59,735 nt of DNA from Chitinophagaceae bacterium (lineage in GTDB: Bacteria > Bacteroidota > Bacteroidia > Chitinophagales > Chitinophagaceae). The stretch covers positions 1 to 59,735 of the forward strand of contig JAICXX010000017.1 of NCBI GenBank assembly GCA_025934485.1. The letters run 5' to 3'. Below the pieces are notes generated by a model. It had not been told where the DNA came from. It saw only the letters and a list, made by a program, of their open reading frames with translations, and made no database searches. Within the stretch, counting starts at the first letter, position 1; every line of letters begins with the position of its first letter. Below are positions 1 to 8,513 of this stretch, piece by piece. Made by a program: the position numbers and the translations under genes.

Positions 1-1822
1 CATAGAGCCCCCAATGAAGGACAACGTCGAGTCCGGATACCAGGAACTGCGGCGGCACGCTGGGCAGGCGATGACCGGTGAAGTTAGACGTGTCCTGGGT
101 GAAGCTGCTATAGTGGAAATCATGCCGGGTGTCGCTGACAAAGAGCTTCAACCCGCTGACGAAGAATGCGGGATTGTCGATCAGCTGATAGGAAACATAC
201 GTCTCCAGCCCATGCTGGTTCGTGCCGCCTGCATTGATGGAATAGCTTACCCCGAAGGAGTCGATGCGCTGTACGATCGCATTGCGGATATGGAAAAAAA
301 AGCCATCCACATCGAAGAACAGCCGCCCGTGAAGCAGCGAGCCGCGCGTGCCCAGCTCATAGTCGATGCCGTTCTCCGGTTGTAGCGGCGGGCCGACGAC
401 CCCATTGCTTTTCTCCAGCTCCTGCACCGTAGGGGTGGAGAAACCGCGCGAGGCGCTGGCATAGACCGAGATATCCGGCGTGAGCTTTTTCAGCAGGGCG
501 ACGCGTGGCGCCAGCTTGTTGTCGAAGCGGATATCGTGTTTCACCGGCGGGATCACGGAGACCCGGGTGATGTCCAGCGCGTTGACATTATAGCTTGCGC
601 CTGCGGTGAGCGTCCAGCCGTGGTCGAATTTCAGGTCGGCCTGCACGAATCCCATATAGGTCCAGTTGTTGAGCCGGTCGTCTGTTTGCAGCGTATCTTC
701 CACCCCGGATTTGTTGGCATAGTCGCGGGTCTCGAAAAACCCCTTTTGGGCTTCCGCTCCGGCGTTCAGCTGAAGGCTGCCGATGCCGAGGTCCGTCTTG
801 TACTGAAAGACGGTCCTGCCGCCGAAATGTGGTTCCTGCCGGTATTCATACACGCGAATACCGGGGTTGGTGAAATCGGTATAGGCGCCATAGACCGCCG
901 TGGTATTTTGCCAATGATCGCCCCAATGCCAGGTGCTGCCGATCCCCGTGGTGAAGTTCTTTTGAAAAATGGCCGCCTGCGCCTGTACCGCTCCTGGCTG
1001 GCTTCCCACGGAGGGCCGGGCCATTTGGGGGTTCTTGTTGTACTCGGTTAGGGTGAGGCCGCCCGGTGTCTGATAATACAGGTCACTGTAAAGCATATAC
1101 GCATGGACCGTCTGCTTGTCCGAGGTCCGGATCTGTGTCTCCCAGCTGCCTACGTCGCGGCGCATCTGCGTCTGCGGGCGATAGCCGCCGCTGGTTTGAT
1201 GCGTGTAGGAGAAGATGTTCCGATGATCGGCGTCGCCGGACCTAAGGGTGGCGCTCGTGCTGTTCGTATTGAAGGACCCGCGGGTATAGTCTACGTTGAT
1301 GCCCTTCTCCCATACCGTGGGCATCGAGCTGATGAGTACCGCGCCGCCGATGCCGGCGCCATAGAGGCTGCCGGCCGTTCCCTTGATGATCTCGAGCGAT
1401 TGAAAATTGTAGAAACCCAGCATGTTTAGGTAGGTGTTGCCGCCGGGATCGGTGAGTGGGATCTCGTTCCAGTAGATCTTGACATCGCGTACTCCGAATG
1501 GCGACCGGAGCGAGCTGCCCCGGATGTTGAGCCGGTAGCTGCCGGGCGAACGTTCTTCCATACGGACGCCGGGATTGGTATTGAGGGCCGGGAGGATGCC
1601 CAGATTGGAGAACCGGTTGAGGGAGGCTTTGCTCACGATGCTTATGGGCGCGCCCACATCCGTGAGCTTTCGGTTCTGTTCATAGGCCTTTACCACGACG
1701 TCTTTCAGCGGCCTGGTGTCGGATGAATCGGTCAAAAAACCTGCCGGAGCAGGCTGCTGGGCTGATGAGTAAATGGTCAGCCCGAGCAGGCAGGCGGTAA
1801 GCACCAGCAGGTTTTTTTTCAT
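1..1822 (-). CDS. TonB-dependent outer membrane receptor (partial, C-terminus beyond the left edge)
   Basis: The minus frame is open from the ATG at 1820-1822 to the window edge, 607 codons with no stop. It begins with a signal peptide (MKKNLLVLTACLLGL..., ending SSAQ, about 22 residues), then a TonB-box-like DVVVKAYE near residue 40 and a clear plug domain at about 50-150 (LNTNPGVRMEERSPG, LNIRGSSLRSPFGVRDVK, IYWNEIPLTDPGG, IIKGTAGSLYGAGIGG). The rest is beta-barrel-like, rich in aromatic residues and alternating polar strands. Family members take up iron complexes, cobalamin or other large ligands with TonB energy; the ligand cannot be told here. There is no N-terminal carboxypeptidase-like domain and no SusD partner in view, so a siderophore- or metal-type receptor is likelier than a SusC glycan porin. 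Full-length relatives run 650-800 residues, so the end of the barrel is missing. It diverges from the permease at 1869. Confidence 0.9.
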   Translation of the reverse strand, partial: MKKNLLVLTACLLGLTIYSSAQQPAPAGFLTDSSDTRPLKDVVVKAYEQNRKLTDVGAPISIVSKASLNRFSNLGILPALNTNPGVRMEERSPGSYRLNIRGSSLRSPFGVRDVKIYWNEIPLTDPGGNTYLNMLGFYNFQSLEIIKGTAGSLYGAGIGGAVLISSMPTVWEKGINVDYTRGSFNTNSTSATLRSGDADHRNIFSYTHQTSGGYRPQTQMRRDVGSWETQIRTSDKQTVHAYMLYSDLYYQTPGGLTLTEYNKNPQMARPSVGSQPGAVQAQAAIFQKNFTTGIGSTWHWGDHWQNTTAVYGAYTDFTNPGIRVYEYRQEPHFGGRTVFQYKTDLGIGSLQLNAGAEAQKGFFETRDYANKSGVEDTLQTDDRLNNWTYMGFVQADLKFDHGWTLTAGASYNVNALDITRVSVIPPVKHDIRFDNKLAPRVALLKKLTPDISVYASASRGFSTPTVQELEKSNGVVGPPLQPENGIDYELGTRGSLLHGRLFFDVDGFFFHIRNAIVQRIDSFGVSYSINAGGTNQHGLETYVSYQLIDNPAFFVSGLKLFVSDTRHDFHYSSFTQDTSNFTGHRLPSVPPQFLVSGLDVVLHWGLY

Positions 1823-1856
1823 AAACAAATTTAGAATAGAAATCATTATCTTCAAA
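1823..1856 (-). promoter_or_regulatory. Consensus Bacteroidota promoter of the TonB receptor
   Basis: Read on the minus strand, TTTG (1853-1856) is followed by a 19-base spacer and TAAATTTG (1826-1833), an exact match to the Bacteroidota -33 TTTG / -7 TAnnTTTG pattern with its usual spacing. The start codon lies only three bases further on, so the mRNA should be leaderless or nearly so. It occupies most of the 46-base gap between the two divergent genes. Confidence 0.75.
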
Positions 1857-1868
1857 CACAAGGGAATT

Positions 1869-3233
1869 ATGAGTAAAAGACAGTTGAATCTATTCGATCT
1901 CAGCATGATCGTGGTCAGCCTGGTGATCGGAATGGGCATCTTCCGTACACCTGTGGACGCAGCAGCGCGGGCAGGGACGCCGGGTATCTTTTTCGGGGCC
2001 TGGGCCCTGGGTGGCGTCATCGCCCTTTGCGGTGCCCTGACCTATGCGGAAATCGGTTCCCGTTACCCGGTGACGGGTGCCTACTACAAGATCTTCTCCC
2101 TGGGCTATCATCCTTCCCTGGCTTTTTCAATCAACTGTATCGAGCTCGTGTCCAATGCGGGGTCGACGGCTCTCGTGGGTGTCGTCGGCGCGGAGTACAT
2201 CGGGCATTTCTTTTATTCCGGTCCCGTGCCGCCCATCTTCCGCGGTGGTGTCACGGCTGCGGCCGTAGGGGTATTTTATATCGTCAACCTCATGGGTCTC
2301 AAGATGAGCAGCCGGGTGCAGAATATCCTGACGTTGATCAAGATCCTGCTCATCGTGCTTTTACTGGTATCGGTATTCGGCACGCATCCCCTGGCGGCTC
2401 CGGCGCCTGGTGCGGGGGCCACAGGTAACGGTGCTGGGTCCGCCACCGCCGGTTCCGCCGCTCCGGGTGGGCTTATCGACTTTTTCCGAGCGTTGGGCTT
2501 CACCCTCGTCGCCGTATCTTTTAGCTATGGCGGCTACCAGCAGACCATCAATTTCGGCGGCGAGATCAAAAACGCCGGCCGCACCACACCCCGCGGCATC
2601 GGCATCGGCATCGCTATCATCATTACGCTTTATCTCTCCCTCAACTTCGTGTATGTAAAGGTCCTCGGCTTCCATAATCTCCAGACCGCCGACTCCATCG
2701 CCGCGCAGCTCATGGGCCATCTGTTCGGCCCGGCGGGTGACGCTATTCTCCGCTGTTTGATGTTCTTCTCCGTACTGGCTTATGTCAACGTCTCGGTGAT
2801 GAGCAACCCCCGCGTGATGTACGCGATGAGCGACGAAAAGATCCTCCCCGCCATCTTTAAAAAGACGACACCCCGCCACGGCGTCATCATCTGGTCGCTC
2901 ACCGCCTTTTCCTCGGCCATCGTCCTCACGCTGGTGTTCACGAGCGCCGTCGAACGGATGATCGACTACACCATCTTCCTGGACAGCATCGCCTTCGTAT
3001 TCTCCGCCTCCTCGCTGTTCATCCTCCGCCGGCGCAAGACGGGGGAAGACCGGGATATCTACCGGATGAAAGGCTATCCCTGGATACCGGGCTTTTTTAT
3101 CCTGGCCTATCTTTCGGTCACGATCAGTGTGGCCGTCAGCGACCCGAGGTCGGCGCTTTACTGCGTCTATATCTTCGCGATCTTCTTTATTTTATTTTTT
3201 ATCCTTCGAGGGCTTAATAAATCAACTAGCTAA
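1869..3233 (+). CDS. APC-family amino acid permease
   Basis: This is a 454-residue polytopic inner membrane protein with about 12 hydrophobic helices. Helix 1 carries the substrate-binding glycine motif GMGIF and is followed by ALTYAEIG, both typical of the amino acid-polyamine-organocation superfamily. The ATG at 1869 is chosen over one 96 bases upstream (1773), because the longer version would add a non-conserved basic stretch read through the divergent receptor gene and its promoter. An Ala/Gly/Pro-rich insert of about 25 residues sits in the loop near residues 178-205. The stop codon overlaps the ATG of the PLP-dependent enzyme (TAATG), implying translational coupling: the permease probably imports an amino acid that the enzyme uses. 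The exact substrate is not readable. Confidence 0.9.
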   Translation: MSKRQLNLFDLSMIVVSLVIGMGIFRTPVDAAARAGTPGIFFGAWALGGVIALCGALTYAEIGSRYPVTGAYYKIFSLGYHPSLAFSINCIELVSNAGSTALVGVVGAEYIGHFFYSGPVPPIFRGGVTAAAVGVFYIVNLMGLKMSSRVQNILTLIKILLIVLLLVSVFGTHPLAAPAPGAGATGNGAGSATAGSAAPGGLIDFFRALGFTLVAVSFSYGGYQQTINFGGEIKNAGRTTPRGIGIGIAIIITLYLSLNFVYVKVLGFHNLQTADSIAAQLMGHLFGPAGDAILRCLMFFSVLAYVNVSVMSNPRVMYAMSDEKILPAIFKKTTPRHGVIIWSLTAFSSAIVLTLVFTSAVERMIDYTIFLDSIAFVFSASSLFILRRRKTGEDRDIYRMKGYPWIPGFFILAYLSVTISVAVSDPRSALYCVYIFAIFFILFFILRGLNKSTS

Positions 3234-4408
3234 TGGATATAAGCTATATAATCAACGAACTCGGCGAAGAACGCGAGAATTACTTCAACGCCGTCGCGCC
3301 GCCGATCATCCAGACCAGCAATTTCAAGGTCGACACCGTCGACGAGCTGAGGGCCCTCTTCGAAGACGAATACAGCGGGTACCTGTACAGCCGCGGGCTC
3401 AATCCCACCGTGGAGATCCTCCGGAAAAAGCTGGCCGCCCTCGACGGCGCGGAAGACGCCCTGGTCTTTAACAGCGGCGCCGCCGCCATCTTCGCCGGGG
3501 TGCTGGCCAATGTAAAGGCGGGCGACCATATCGTCTCCGTCGACAAGCCCTATACCTGGGCGCAGCGGATGTTCGACGTCATCCTTCCCCGTTTTGGCGT
3601 GACGACTAGCTATATCGATGGGACGAAGATCGAGAATTTCGAACGGGCCATCCTGCCCAATACGACGCTTATCTATCTGGAGTCGCCCAACTCCTGGGAT
3701 TTCAAGCTTCAGGACCTCAAAGCCGTTGCGGAGCTCGCCCGGAGCGAGAACATTACGACGATGATCGACAACAGCTATTGCACCCCGCTGTATCAACGTC
3801 CTATCGCCCTGGGCATCGACATCGCCATGCAGACGGCGACGAAGTACATTGGCGGTCATAGCGATACGGTAGGCGGTGTACTCTGCGGCAGCCGGGCGAT
3901 GATGAAAAAGATCTTCGATAGCGAATTCCTCAATATCGGCAGCGGCATCCAACCCTTCAACGCCTGGCTCCTGATCCGGGGACTTAGGACATTGCCTGCC
4001 CGGCTCGAGCGCATTTCGGCGACCACACGCAAGGTGGTGGATTTCCTCAAGAGGCATCCGCGGGTAGAGAGCTTGCTTTTCCCGCTGGATGAGACCTTTC
4101 CGCAATATTCCCTGGCCACGGAACAGATGCAAGGCGCCTGCGGGCTCGTTAGCTTTTATGTCCACGCACAAACGCGCGCAGAGGTCGTCCGTTTTTGTGA
4201 GTCCTTGAAACACATTATGATGGCCGTGAGCTGGGGTGGACATGAATCCCTGATCCTGCCCAAATGCGCTTCCCTGGCGCCGGAGCAGTTCGATCCCGCT
4301 ATCCGGGAGCACCGGATGCTCCGTCTTTATACAGGGTTGGAGGACGCCGACTATCTTATCCGCGATCTGGAGCAGGCAATGCTTCTGGCATGGGGAAAAT
4401 TGCCTTAA
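3233..4408 (+). CDS. Cys/Met metabolism PLP-dependent enzyme (trans-sulfuration lyase/synthase family)
   Basis: The 391-residue product belongs to the cystathionine gamma-synthase / beta-lyase / methionine gamma-lyase fold. Visible motifs are YSRGLNPT near residue 52, the cofactor ring contact VFNSGAAAI near 78, MIDNSYCTP with the PLP-ring aspartate at 179, and TATKYIGGHSD with the Schiff-base lysine at 204. The usual ESPTNP is ESPNSW here, and the family's common TFATP is SYCTP, so this is a divergent branch and I do not assign a specific reaction. It starts inside the stop codon of the permease (one-base overlap), so the two are co-translated and probably catabolise or interconvert an imported sulfur amino acid. 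Length is normal for the family. Confidence 0.88.
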   Translation: MDISYIINELGEERENYFNAVAPPIIQTSNFKVDTVDELRALFEDEYSGYLYSRGLNPTVEILRKKLAALDGAEDALVFNSGAAAIFAGVLANVKAGDHIVSVDKPYTWAQRMFDVILPRFGVTTSYIDGTKIENFERAILPNTTLIYLESPNSWDFKLQDLKAVAELARSENITTMIDNSYCTPLYQRPIALGIDIAMQTATKYIGGHSDTVGGVLCGSRAMMKKIFDSEFLNIGSGIQPFNAWLLIRGLRTLPARLERISATTRKVVDFLKRHPRVESLLFPLDETFPQYSLATEQMQGACGLVSFYVHAQTRAEVVRFCESLKHIMMAVSWGGHESLILPKCASLAPEQFDPAIREHRMLRLYTGLEDADYLIRDLEQAMLLAWGKLP

Positions 4409-4413
4409 ATTTG
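4406..4413 (+). promoter_or_regulatory. Putative -7 element TAAATTTG ahead of the tolC-like gene
   Basis: TAAATTTG fits the Bacteroidota -7 box TAnnTTTG exactly and overlaps the stop codon of the preceding gene; the ATG follows five bases later. No TTTG is seen at the expected 19-base distance, so this is a half-supported promoter and read-through from upstream is also possible. Confidence 0.4.
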
Positions 4414-4418
4414 CGACC

Positions 4419-5873
4419 ATGAGTAAAAGGCGCACTACACTACCGCTGCTCTTAACCCTATTCCTTATCACGCGATTGCCTGTCTATGCCCAGGAGAAAT
4501 GGGATTTGAAACGATGCGTGAATTACGCAGTAGCCAACAATATCTCCATCAAGCAGGCGGATATCCAGGCCCGTCTGGCCAAGCTCACGACGGAACAAAG
4601 TCAGTGGAACCAGGTGCCGACCCTCGCTCTTGGGTCCCAGCTCGGCATAAAGTCGGGTAATACGCAAAACCCCAATACGTATGCGTTGAGCACGCAGACG
4701 TATGAGCTCAACAACTGGCAGTTGCAATCCAGTGTCACCGCATTCAATTTCTTTAGCATACGCAGGTCCATCGAAGCGAACCGTCTAGCCTGGCAGGCGG
4801 CACTGGCGGGGTCGGATAGAACGAAGAACGACATCTCGCTGAATGTCGCCAATGCCTATCTGCAGGTGCTGCTGGCCATGGAGCAAACCGATGCCGCACA
4901 TCTTCAGCTGCAGCTCTCCCAAAACCAGCTCGATCTTACACGGAAACAGGTGAATGCGGGAACCCTGCCCGAGCTCAATGCCGCCGAGCTCGAATCGCAG
5001 GTGGCCCAGGACAGCTCTACCTATATAACCGCCAAGGGCACCGTTACACAAGACATCCTACAGCTCAAAGCATATATGGATCTCGATGCCAGCACTCCTT
5101 TCGATGTATACGCGCCGCCGGTAGAAGACATTCCTATCGAGAATCTCGCCGACCTGCAGCCGGAAGCCATCTATGCCCTGGCGCTTGTCAATCAGCCGCT
5201 GCAAAAAATGGACGCGTTGAATGTCGCTTCGGCCCGCAAGCTCATCCAGGCTAACAGGGGAGCCATGTACCCCACGGTTTCCATCGTAGGCTCCATCGGG
5301 GCCAGCTGGATCAGCCCCTTCCCCGAGAGCATATTGTCAAAGCCGCCGTCGATCACTACCGATACGCTGTACACTTTCCGGCAGGTAGGGTCGAACAGCG
5401 TGTTCGTGGAAGACGTCCCGACCTATCCAACGAAGAATAAACCCTATTTCTCCCAGCTGCGCCAGACCTTCAACCAGTTCGTAGGTCTCAACGTCAATAT
5501 TCCGATCCTCAACAACGGGACCCTTCGCATCGCCTACGCCAAATCCAAGCTGAATCTCCGCAACCAGGAATTGCAGCGCGACCAGGACAACCTTACCCTT
5601 AAAAACAATATCTATCTGGCGTATACCGCGGCCATCACCGCGCTACAAAAATTCGAAGCCAACAAGATCACGGTGACGGCTACCCAAAAGAGCTATGAGT
5701 ATGCGAAGAAAAGATATGACATCGGCATGTCGAATACCATCGACCTGCTGACCAACGAGAACAATTTCGGCAATGCCCGAATCAACTTATTATCCTCCCA
5801 GTTCGACTATGTATTCAAGATGAAAGTCCTCGAATATTATAAAGGAATGGGCATAAAACTGACCAAAGATTAA
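4419..5873 (+). CDS. TolC-family outer membrane efflux protein
   Basis: The 484-residue product starts with a signal peptide of about 25 residues ending VYAQ. Two outer-membrane-efflux repeats follow, visible as long alpha-helical heptad stretches (about 35-220 and 260-480), with the WDLKRCVNYAVANN opening typical of Bacteroidota TolC proteins and the C-terminal half containing YEYAKKRYDIGMSNTIDLL. The family forms trimeric channels through the outer membrane and periplasm for type I secretion or tripartite efflux. The adaptor gene starts six bases downstream, so the two form one operon. No ABC or RND inner membrane subunit is adjacent; it must be encoded elsewhere or be shared. Confidence 0.92.
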   Translation: MSKRRTTLPLLLTLFLITRLPVYAQEKWDLKRCVNYAVANNISIKQADIQARLAKLTTEQSQWNQVPTLALGSQLGIKSGNTQNPNTYALSTQTYELNNWQLQSSVTAFNFFSIRRSIEANRLAWQAALAGSDRTKNDISLNVANAYLQVLLAMEQTDAAHLQLQLSQNQLDLTRKQVNAGTLPELNAAELESQVAQDSSTYITAKGTVTQDILQLKAYMDLDASTPFDVYAPPVEDIPIENLADLQPEAIYALALVNQPLQKMDALNVASARKLIQANRGAMYPTVSIVGSIGASWISPFPESILSKPPSITTDTLYTFRQVGSNSVFVEDVPTYPTKNKPYFSQLRQTFNQFVGLNVNIPILNNGTLRIAYAKSKLNLRNQELQRDQDNLTLKNNIYLAYTAAITALQKFEANKITVTATQKSYEYAKKRYDIGMSNTIDLLTNENNFGNARINLLSSQFDYVFKMKVLEYYKGMGIKLTKD

Positions 5874-5879
5874 TACCAA

Positions 5880-7256
5880 ATGAATAAGACATTACTCTTT
5901 ATCATCATAGGGGTCGTCGTGCTCATCATCGCGCTGATCGCGTTTAAAGGCGTATTGGGAGGCGACTCCGCTATCCGGGTCTCGGCGGAAAAGGTCGCCC
6001 GGCGTAACATTACCGAAGTCGTCACTGCCAGCGGAAAGGTCTATCCCGAAAAAGAGGTGAAGATCAGCCCGGACGTGTCGGGTGAAGTAGTGGAACTCGG
6101 TGTTCAGCAGGAGGGTGACAGCGTGCACAAAGGCCAGGTGCTGGCGAAGGTATATGCGGATATCCTCACCAACCAGCGGGATCAGGCCGCGGCGCAGGTG
6201 AGCCAGCAGGAAGCGCTGGTATCCAACATGAAGGAGCAGCTGCCGGGGCTCAAAGTTTCCATGGACAACGCCAAAAAGGCGCTCGATCGCGAGCAGCAGC
6301 TGCTCGACGAGAAAGTGGTCTCGCGCTCCGAATACGAGACGGCGCAAAATACCTACCAGATGGCACAGGCCAGCTATATGGCGGCGCTGCAATCCGTGAG
6401 GGGTAACCAGGCTGGCGCCGTGAGCGCCAGGTATAACCTGGACGTCGCCGCGAAGAATCTCAGCCGCAGCACCGTGGTGTCTCCCATCGACGGGGTCGTC
6501 TCACTGCTGAGTATCAAGAAGGGCGAGCGTGTCGTCGGCAACTCGATGATGGCCGGCACCGAAATGATGCGCGTAGCCGATATGAGCAAGATCGAGACCA
6601 TCGTCGACGTCGGCGAGAACGATATCCCCAAAGTGGCCCTGGGTGATTCAGCGCTCGTGAGCGTCGACGCCTATAGCAATCGCAAATTCCGGGGCATCGT
6701 CACACAGATAGCCAGCAGTGTAAGCACTGCGTCGGGATCCACGACCACGGTTTCCACGAACGATGTCACCAATTACAAGGTGCATATCCGGTTAATTTCC
6801 GACTCGTATAAAGACCTTATCGACCCGGCCAAACCCAAACACTTTCCCTTCCGCCCGGGCATGAGCGCCAGTGCCGATATCCAGACCCGCACCCATACGA
6901 ACGTGCTTTCCGTGCCCATCAATGCCGTGGGGGTACGCGAAAAGAATACCGACAATGCCATACTCTCCAATGCCGAAGACGCAAATGGCGACAATAGCAA
7001 CAACCGGCCGCAAGCGAATTCGACCGGTTCGGACGACCTCGACGAGGTCGTATTCCTGGTAGAGCCCGGCGACACCGTTCGAAAGGTCAAAGTGCACACC
7101 GATATCCAGGACATCAACTATATCGAGATCACGGATGGGATCAAGGAAGGAGACCAGGTCATCACCGGCCCCTATAGCGTAGTCAGCAAAACATTGAAAA
7201 GCGGGCAACGGATCAAAGTGGTGCCGAAAGACAAGTTATTCGAAGAAAAGAAATAA
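5880..7256 (+). CDS. HlyD/MacA-type periplasmic adaptor of an efflux system
   Basis: This 458-residue membrane fusion protein has an uncleaved N-terminal helix (about 5-25), a lipoyl half-motif (VSGEVVELGVQQEGDSVHKG) near residue 68, a helical hairpin at about 100-180, the second lipoyl half (STVVSPIDGVVSLL) near 198, and a beta-barrel and membrane-proximal domain to the C-terminus. A polar insert rich in Asn/Asp/Ser at about 360-385 interrupts the last domain. Family members link an inner membrane pump to TolC; the order (tolC first, six-base gap) fits MacA-like systems, but the MacB-like partner is missing here. Its stop is followed by a copy of the interspersed hairpin element. Confidence 0.9.
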   Translation: MNKTLLFIIIGVVVLIIALIAFKGVLGGDSAIRVSAEKVARRNITEVVTASGKVYPEKEVKISPDVSGEVVELGVQQEGDSVHKGQVLAKVYADILTNQRDQAAAQVSQQEALVSNMKEQLPGLKVSMDNAKKALDREQQLLDEKVVSRSEYETAQNTYQMAQASYMAALQSVRGNQAGAVSARYNLDVAAKNLSRSTVVSPIDGVVSLLSIKKGERVVGNSMMAGTEMMRVADMSKIETIVDVGENDIPKVALGDSALVSVDAYSNRKFRGIVTQIASSVSTASGSTTTVSTNDVTNYKVHIRLISDSYKDLIDPAKPKHFPFRPGMSASADIQTRTHTNVLSVPINAVGVREKNTDNAILSNAEDANGDNSNNRPQANSTGSDDLDEVVFLVEPGDTVRKVKVHTDIQDINYIEITDGIKEGDQVITGPYSVVSKTLKSGQRIKVVPKDKLFEEKK

Positions 7257-7259
7257 CGC

Positions 7260-7305
7260 GCTAATGTCTGTCCTGGCGGACGATCCGCCTCCGGCCGATA
7301 TAAGC
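7260..7305 (-). repeat. Interspersed double-hairpin element, copy 1
   Basis: On the minus strand this reads hairpin ATCGGCC-GGA-GGCGGAT (one mismatch), then GTCC-GCCA-GGAC, then the tail AGACATTAGC. On the plus strand it lies between the adaptor stop and gpsA. It shares the run CTGTCCTGGCGGACGATCC (19 bases) with copy 7 at 44.5 kb. Confidence 0.8.
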
Positions 7306-7327
7306 GGAAAAGAAAATTTTAACGGGT

Positions 7328-8365
7328 ATGCATTTCGGAGTCATGGGGGGCGGTAGCTGGGCTACGGCTTTGGCGAAACTATTAACGGATAATGGACATA
7401 GCATCCATTGGTGGATAAGGAACCCGGCGAATATCGCCCATTTGCGGGCGCGGCATCATAACCCGCAGTATCTGTCATCCGTGTATTTCGATACGTCGCT
7501 GCTGACCCTGAGCGACAACGTAGCCGAGGTCGTCGCGGCCTGCGAATGCCTGCTCCTCGCGGTGCCCTCCGCTTATACCGCAGAGATACTCGAGCCATTG
7601 GATAAAAAGGCCCTGGACGGCAAAAAGATCCTTTCGGCCATCAAGGGCATCCTTCCCGAGCAGAACCTGTTGCTGAATGAATATCTGTCGAAGGAATTTG
7701 CGTTCTCCGCCGCCGGCTATTATACGGTTATGGGGCCGTGTCATGCGGAAGAGGTCGCTGCGGAGAAGCTGTCGTATCTCACTTTTTCCGGTCAGGATGA
7801 AACCTCTACGCGCGAAATAGCGTCTCATTTTGCGACGGAATACCTCAATACCGTGATCAATGATGACGTATACGGGGTACAATATGCTGCCATCCTGAAG
7901 AATATCTATGCGCTTGGCGCGGGTATCGCGCATGGGCTGGAGTATGGGGACAATTTCCTCAGCGTGCTGATCGCCAATTGCGCGGACGAGATGGCGGGTT
8001 TCCTGCGGAAAGTGGGTATCCGGCATATCGAGGTCGGGGTGCATGCGGAAGACGACGATGAGCCGCATAGGAAAAGCGCTAACTACGCCGCTTCGGTATA
8101 CCTGGGGGATCTGCTGGTCACCTGCTATTCGCTGTATAGCCGGAACAGGACCTTCGGGAACATGATCGGCAAAGGATACTCCGTCAAGGCGGCCCAGCTG
8201 GAACTGAACATGGTCGCCGAAGGGTATAACGCGAGCAAGTGCATTTATTTGATAAACAAAGAGATAAGGGCTGAGATGCCCATTGCCGGGATGATCTACC
8301 GCATCTTGTGGGAAAATGTGAAGGCCGGTAGTGGATTTAAACAAATTGAGCCGTATCTTGTCTAA
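7328..8365 (+). CDS. gpsA: NAD(P)H-dependent glycerol-3-phosphate dehydrogenase
   Basis: The 345-residue protein opens with the dinucleotide-binding loop GGGSWATALAKLL (residues 7-19) and carries the family's LLAVPSAY, AIKGILPEQNLLLNEYL, VMGPCHAEEVA and YAAILKNIYALGAGIAHGL motifs, the last containing the catalytic lysine. It reduces dihydroxyacetone phosphate to sn-glycerol 3-phosphate for phospholipid synthesis in the cytoplasm. The spacing GPCHAEEVA instead of GPSFAxEVA is the usual Bacteroidota variant. It stands alone, 71 bases after the efflux operon, with hairpin element copy 1 in the gap. Length and start are normal. Confidence 0.95.
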   Translation: MHFGVMGGGSWATALAKLLTDNGHSIHWWIRNPANIAHLRARHHNPQYLSSVYFDTSLLTLSDNVAEVVAACECLLLAVPSAYTAEILEPLDKKALDGKKILSAIKGILPEQNLLLNEYLSKEFAFSAAGYYTVMGPCHAEEVAAEKLSYLTFSGQDETSTREIASHFATEYLNTVINDDVYGVQYAAILKNIYALGAGIAHGLEYGDNFLSVLIANCADEMAGFLRKVGIRHIEVGVHAEDDDEPHRKSANYAASVYLGDLLVTCYSLYSRNRTFGNMIGKGYSVKAAQLELNMVAEGYNASKCIYLINKEIRAEMPIAGMIYRILWENVKAGSGFKQIEPYLV

Positions 8366-8381
8366 AGATCAAACATCTTTT

Positions 8382-8492
8382 ATGCCTCTTTCATTTCAAG
8401 GATTCGGTGCAATGGCCATCATCGCGATGGTGCTCATCCTGGCGGCAGCGCAGGGCATCGAATATTTGAAGACCCATCGCAGGCACCACTAG
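8382..8492 (+). CDS. Possible 36-residue single-helix membrane protein
   Basis: An ATG 16 bases after the gpsA stop opens a 36-codon frame ending in TAG. The product has a polar start (MPLSFQGFG), one hydrophobic helix of about 17 residues (AMAIIAMVLILAAAQGI) and a basic tail (KTHRRHH), the usual layout of small inner membrane proteins with the C-terminus inside. It is co-directional with gpsA and would be co-transcribed. I do not recognise a family, there is no clear ribosome binding site, and short hydrophobic frames arise by chance, so this is tentative. Confidence 0.4.
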   Translation: MPLSFQGFGAMAIIAMVLILAAAQGIEYLKTHRRHH

Positions 8493-8513
8493 CCATCGCG
8501 TGGCCCGCGGCCT

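Noticed and set aside
3230..4471. A 413-codon minus frame.
   Set aside because: Antisense to the PLP-dependent enzyme with its lysine motif; a GC-rich shadow.
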